From assembly GCA_963849105.1 (NCBI GenBank), contig CAWKGD010000005.1:248001-312000 (forward strand): a stretch of DNA of 64,000 nucleotides, read 5' to 3'. The translations under genes were made by a program, and so were the position numbers. Source of the DNA: CAVRXQ01 sp963849105 (GTDB taxonomy: Bacteria; Actinomycetota; Acidimicrobiia; Acidimicrobiales; Bog-793). Positions 60,921 to 64,000 of the stretch are shown here, in pieces. Position 1 is the first letter of the stretch. Every line of letters begins with the position of its first letter. The notes below the pieces were generated by a model, which worked only from the letters and a program-made list of their open reading frames with translations, was not told where the DNA came from and did not search any database.

Positions 60921-61327
60921 ATGTCCGAACCAGCCCACGAAGCGCAATCCGCAATCATCTCGAAGGTCAGCTCGCGTCCCGTAGCTGAAACTGTGCGCGC
61001 CTTGACGGACCTGCTCGACGAGAAGGGCCTGCGGATTTTCGCGGTGATCGACCAGCGCGAAGAGGCGCGCGTCGCGCCGGACTCGAACTGCGCGAGACGA
61101 CTGCGGTTGAGTTCGGAAATCCCGCCGCAGGCACGCCAATTATGGACACCTCGCCGCTCGCGGCTCTCGACCTACCGCTCAAGGTTGTCGTCTGGGCTGA
61201 CGACGACACGACCCGGGTTTCCTATTACTCACCTGAAGTGATCGCCGCGCGCGACGGCCTCGCTCTCGACGCCGTCGCGCCCCTGGACGGCATCAACGCG
61301 CTCACGGACGCGATCGTCTCGTCGTAG
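60921..61327 (+). pseudogene. DUF302 protein gene with a single-base frameshift
   Basis: Two frames together make a 135-residue DUF302 protein: from ATG 60921 (GACAGGAG before it) SSRPVAETVRALTDLLDEKG and RIFAVIDQREEARV, then after a shift AGLELRETTAVEFGNPAAGT, PIMDTSPLAALDLPLKVVVW and SYYSPEVIAAR. The break is at 61074-61076 (GTCGCG-CCGG); one missing base accounts for it. DUF302 is a small fold often found with thioredoxins or in stress loci, of unknown function. If the shift is real, a peptide of 106 residues would be made. Confidence 0.68.
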
Positions 61328-61351
61328 TTCACGTACTTGAAGCGCCGGTGT

Positions 61352-61807
61352 CTAACGCTCCGCCTCGGCGTCTTCGATCTCGGTCAACTCGTCGAGCCGG
61401 CGTTGGTGGCGCCCCCCTTGGAACGCCGTGGCGAGAAAGACGTCGAGGATCGCCACCGCGAGCTCGGGAGCGATGACGCGAGCGCCAAGCGCAATCACGT
61501 TCGCGTTGTTGTGGAGTCGCGCGAAGCGAGCGGTGTACTCGTCGTGGCACACCGCGGCCCTTGCACCGCGCACCTTGTTCGCCGCCATTGCCTCGCCGTT
61601 GCCGCTGCCGCCGATCACCACTGCGAGGTCGGCGTCTCCCGAGACGACCATCCGGGCGGCCCGCGCGCAGATCGGCGGATAGTCGACCGGATCGGTGCTG
61701 TAGGTCCCGATGTCTGAAACCGACAAGTCCACAGAGGGCGTCAAGTGCGCCGCGATCGCGCCCTTCAGGCCGAATCCGGCGTGATCCGAGGCGAGGACGA
61801 CGCGCAC
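61352..61807 (-). CDS. rpiB: Ribose 5-phosphate isomerase B
   Basis: The 151-residue enzyme interconverts ribulose 5-phosphate and ribose 5-phosphate in the pentose phosphate pathway. VVLASDHAGFGLKG begins the family; VIGGSGNGEAMAANKV replaces the C-G-S/T-G-I-G motif of E. coli RpiB, as in Mycobacterium tuberculosis, which lacks the catalytic cysteine. HNNANVIALGARVI is the third signature. GTG 61805-61807 follows GGAGG by eight bases, which fixes the start. Confidence 0.92.
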   Translation of the reverse strand: MRVVLASDHAGFGLKGAIAAHLTPSVDLSVSDIGTYSTDPVDYPPICARAARMVVSGDADLAVVIGGSGNGEAMAANKVRGARAAVCHDEYTARFARLHNNANVIALGARVIAPELAVAILDVFLATAFQGGRHQRRLDELTEIEDAEAER

Positions 61808-62088
61808 GGGTGTTGCCTCCTTCCCGATCGCCATCATGGCTGAATCGGTCGGGTGGCCGCGGATCGACGGGGGGCAACGAGGGATCTCGGCACCGCAGAC
61901 GCGATAGCGATCAGGCGTGTCGGAGAAACTCCAAAGCTGCGCGTTCGACTCGTTCCGGACCGACCCAGGAACGCTCGCGAGAAGCTCCGACACCTGGGGG
62001 GCGCAGCCACAGGTCAATTGGCAATGGCACGCCGACTTCCAGCCGGATGCCACGTCGCCAGGCGGTTCGGATTTGCGTTGCCGGGAAG

Positions 62089-62118
62089 CCTTGCGTGTTT
62101 GTTTTTCGAGGCGCAAGG
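62089..62118. promoter_or_regulatory. Inverted repeat in the Hsp20 leader
   Basis: CCTTGCG (62089-62095) and CGCAAGG (62112-62118) are perfect 7-base arms around 16 bases, about 45 bases before the Hsp20 start. GAACC/GGTTC arms follow at 62120-62135. It is neither a CIRCE nor an obvious HAIR element. It may be a repressor site or an RNA hairpin affected by temperature. Confidence 0.35.
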
Positions 62119-62162
62119 TGAACCTCAGGGGGGTTCAGCGGGGACAAAAAGGAGGTGCCGGC

Positions 62163-62621
62163 ATGGCCGACATCGTCAAGAAGGAAACGCGACGGGTTGA
62201 ATCACCCGACTTTTTCGAGCGGGTGTTCGACGACTGGGCGCGACTGATGCCGTTCCGCCGGCCGTGGGTCTTCGGTCGGGAGCTGATGGGAGAGGACGTC
62301 ATTCGCGTCGACGAGTTCCGCGACGGTGAGGAGTTTGTGATCCGTGCCGAACTCCCAGGCATCGACCCGGACAAGGACGTCGAACTCACCGTCGCTGACG
62401 GGACGCTGCACATCCAAGCGGAACGCCGCGAAGAGGAGCACCGCGAGGGGAAGGGTTACCGGCGCCGCGAGCTGCGATACGGCTCGTTCTCGCGCAGCCT
62501 TCCGCTCCCCTCCGGCGTGAAGGAGTCGGACATTGCCGCGACCTACAAGGACGGCATCTTGGAGATCCGGATTCCCGCTCCAAAGGAGTCCGCGACGCGG
62601 GTGCCGATTTCAAAGAAGTAG
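62163..62621 (+). CDS. Small heat-shock protein, Hsp20/alpha-crystallin type
   Basis: A 152-residue ATP-independent chaperone that holds unfolding proteins. The alpha-crystallin domain runs from about 48 to 140: GEEFVIRAELPGIDPDKDVE, ADGTLHIQAERREEEH, RRELRYGSFSRSLPLPSGV and YKDGILEIRIPAP, ending with the I-x-I-like tail VPISKK. The start ATG 62163 follows AAGGAGGTG, one of the best ribosome-binding sites here, so strong translation is expected. A 355-base gap precedes it. Confidence 0.93.
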   Translation: MADIVKKETRRVESPDFFERVFDDWARLMPFRRPWVFGRELMGEDVIRVDEFRDGEEFVIRAELPGIDPDKDVELTVADGTLHIQAERREEEHREGKGYRRRELRYGSFSRSLPLPSGVKESDIAATYKDGILEIRIPAPKESATRVPISKK

Positions 62622-62696
62622 GCCGCCGCAAGGACAACGCATCGGGCTCGGGCGTCGCGGCACGGAGCGCCGTGCGCATGGGCGCGCCTGAGCCCG

Positions 62697-63122
62697 TTAT
62701 GCCGCCAGCGACGCAGTGATTGTGATCTCTGGAACGCCGGCGAGCGCTCGACTGACCGGACAGGTGGCCTTTGCGTCCCGAGCGAATTCGAGGAACGTCG
62801 ACTCGTCGATCCCGGGCACGTCTCCGACCGTCACCAAATCGATGTTCGTGATCGTCGGCGCGCCGTCCACGGATCTCAAGGTGACCGTGGCGTCGGTGCG
62901 GATCGAATCGGCACGATGGCCCGCCTTGGCGAGCGCGTTCGCAAGCGCCATCGAAAAACACGCCGCGTGGGCCGCCGCGATCAGCTGTTCCGGGCTCGAT
63001 CCGGGGCCGTCTTCGAATCGCGATTTGAACGAATACTCGCCCTTGATCCCGTCGCCCGCGGTGAACGATCCCGTTCCTGACGCGAGGTCGCCCAGCCACT
63101 GCGCACTTCCTTTTGCCGGCAT
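62697..63122 (-). CDS. OsmC-family peroxiredoxin-like protein
   Basis: A 141-residue thiol peroxidase for organic hydroperoxides. SPEQLIAAAHAACFSMALAN has the peroxidatic cysteine C55, and KATCPVSRALAGVPEI the resolving C121. Its N-terminus (GSAQWLGDLASGTGSF) is OsmC-type rather than Ohr-type. The start is ATG 63120-63122 (a GTG one codon earlier is possible), with GGAG seven bases upstream. Together with Hsp20 and DUF302 it gives this end of the window a stress-gene flavour. Confidence 0.9.
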   Translation of the reverse strand: MPAKGSAQWLGDLASGTGSFTAGDGIKGEYSFKSRFEDGPGSSPEQLIAAAHAACFSMALANALAKAGHRADSIRTDATVTLRSVDGAPTITNIDLVTVGDVPGIDESTFLEFARDAKATCPVSRALAGVPEITITASLAA

Positions 63123-63206
63123 CACGCGCTCCTTTCTGAAGTCGCTTCGTTGACTTGCGAAAAGGTGCTCACCGATGTCGCTCCGCCGAGAACCTCGGGC
63201 GTGAAG

Positions 63207-63548
63207 TCACTCGCCCTCGGCTTCGGCCTCGTCGACAGTGAGTTCCGCAGCGGGATCCGCTTCCAGCCGCTCGTCGGGAATGGGCAGTCCGCTGCGAACC
63301 GAGAAACCGTAAGTACCTTCACGGAGGCGTCGTTCCGCGCGTCCGATCGCCTCGAGACGATTACGAAGGCTGTCGGCAACGGCGTCATCGGTCCCTTCCG
63401 CCGTCAACCGCTCGGCGGGGTCGAACATGTCGCCCGTCTCCCTCGACGCCTCACGGTCTGACGCCTCGTCGGCGGACGCCTGCGCGAGGAGGCCCTCCAC
63501 GCGCCGTCGTTCGGAAGCGAGTAACGCTTTCGCCCGATCCGGTTCCAT
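63207..63548 (-). CDS. DksA/TraR-like protein without zinc cysteines
   Basis: The 113-residue protein starts at ATG 63546-63548, close after GGGAGG. It has an N-terminal coiled coil (ALLASERRRVEGLLAQA; LRNRLEAIGRAERRLREGTY) and the C-terminal globular motif GFSVRSGLPIPDERLEADPA, which parallels DksA's G-x-C-x2-C-G-x-P-I-x3-R-L-x-A-x-P-x-A. All cysteines are replaced, so no zinc finger forms. Such proteins may still enter the RNA polymerase secondary channel; the role is unknown. Confidence 0.8.
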   Translation of the reverse strand: MEPDRAKALLASERRRVEGLLAQASADEASDREASRETGDMFDPAERLTAEGTDDAVADSLRNRLEAIGRAERRLREGTYGFSVRSGLPIPDERLEADPAAELTVDEAEAEGE

Positions 63549-63598
63549 GCACCCTCCCGTCACCAAGCCGACGCCCGAGGCACCTCGAGCGTGTTGCG

Positions 63599-64000
63599 CT
63601 ACGCGGAAGCCTCACTCAGCATTTCCAGTTCAGCACCGCTCAGAACCAGAGGTACAGCGGCGACCAACGCGCGAACTTGTTCCGCTGTCCGTGCGCTCGC
63701 GATCGGTGCGACCACTGTCGGCTGTGCCGCCAGCCACGCGAGCGCCACCGTTGCCGGCTCGACGCCGTGCACTGCGGCAACGTCGTCGAGCGCGGCAAGG
63801 ACGCTGAGCCCGCGCTCAGTCTCGAGGTATTTCGCGGCGTTTCCCGCCCTCGCGCTGTGCACCTGTTGCACCGTTTCGGGGCGGTACTTCCCGGTGAGGA
63901 AGCCCGACGCGAGCGCGTAGTACGGCATCACTCCAAGTCCATACTGTTCGGCGATCCGACGCCGATCACCTTCGTAAGTGTCACGCGAGACGAGGTTGTA
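63599..64000 (-). CDS. Aldo/keto reductase, C-terminal part
   Basis: The gene runs off the right edge of the window, so only the last 134 codons are visible. In frame to the edge it reads YNLVSRDTYEGDRRRIAEQYGLGVMPYYAL, then GFLTGKYRPETV and VALAWLAAQPTVVAPIASAR. These are the NADPH-binding C-terminal half of the aldo/keto reductase barrel (YNL and ASGFLTGKY motifs, P-x2-V-x2-P-I-x-S-A-R). The catalytic Y, K, H and D lie outside. Substrate unknown. Confidence 0.85.
   Translation of the reverse strand, partial: YNLVSRDTYEGDRRRIAEQYGLGVMPYYALASGFLTGKYRPETVQQVHSARAGNAAKYLETERGLSVLAALDDVAAVHGVEPATVALAWLAAQPTVVAPIASARTAEQVRALVAAVPLVLSGAELEMLSEASA

Noticed and set aside
1..64000. CRISPR array, tRNA/rRNA, insertion sequence, phage attachment site or origin
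   Set aside because: No regularly spaced repeats, no cloverleaf or T-arm signature I could confirm, no transposase or integrase-like protein, no DnaA-box cluster seen by eye.

Overview
This is a GC-rich bacterial chromosome segment with dense, often overlapping genes and many GTG starts. It looks actinobacterial: it has a WhiB iron-sulfur regulator, a DUF3107 protein, a FolP2-type pterin-synthase homologue, a mycobacterial-type RpiB, an F420-type luciferase-like oxidoreductase and a CxxC-less Mrp. A complete cytochrome c maturation System I operon is less expected for that phylum and hints at a deep-branching class such as Acidimicrobiia. The class assignment is inference. I saw no rRNA, tRNA, CRISPR array, prophage or insertion sequence.

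Layout. 1-3.9 kb: end of an F420-type oxidoreductase, rhodanese-MoeB, a secreted DUF4232-like protein and a COG4280/ChrB-like membrane module. 4.2-11.8 kb: a one-chain molybdenum hydroxylase, a winged-helix protein with a broken duplicate just upstream, an ATP-grasp ligase and MetH. 12-17.8 kb: an APC transporter facing a thioredoxin-TPR / FolP2 / HolA / inositol phosphatase / pyrophosphatase run. 17.8-24 kb: a DUF459 hydrolase with its MBOAT acyltransferase, WhiB, a PHP phosphoesterase, DUF3107 and an NfeD-slipin pair. 24-29 kb: a VOC gene with an in-frame stop, a frameshifted dNTPase, then an iron-sulfur set (Mrp divergent from a SufR-like regulator and a cysteine desulfurase). 29-37.4 kb: an NCS1 permease and a contiguous ccmABCDEFGHI operon, including a 58-residue CcmD. 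37.5-46 kb: GDP-mannose dehydratase, cold-shock protein, CysS, archaeal-type ValS, a DrrAB-type ABC exporter, an AlkA-like glycosylase and a small zincin. 46.5-49.3 kb: ferric-reductase-like flavoprotein, FMN-carrier protein and ApbE, forming an electron-export module. 49.4-58.5 kb: an amidase variant, then the most unusual locus (below). 58.5-64 kb: TetR with its operators and an MFS pump, then DUF302, RpiB, Hsp20, OsmC, a DksA-like protein and the end of an aldo/keto reductase.

The best candidate for an undescribed system is 50.5-58.5 kb. A two-component system is divergent from an operon encoding three paralogous secreted proteins, each with two copies of a C-M-R-x-H-G-x3-F-P-D-P repeat, a membrane-fusion adaptor carrying an inserted FN3-like domain, and a MacB-type ABC ATPase and permease. 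The shared promoter carries helically phased direct repeats that suit an OmpR-type regulator.

Four genes are each disrupted by one nonsense or frameshift lesion (24.4, 25.4, 55.8 and 61.1 kb). All become intact family members if a single base is changed. This could be gene decay or residual sequencing error, and it affects how those genes should be read.
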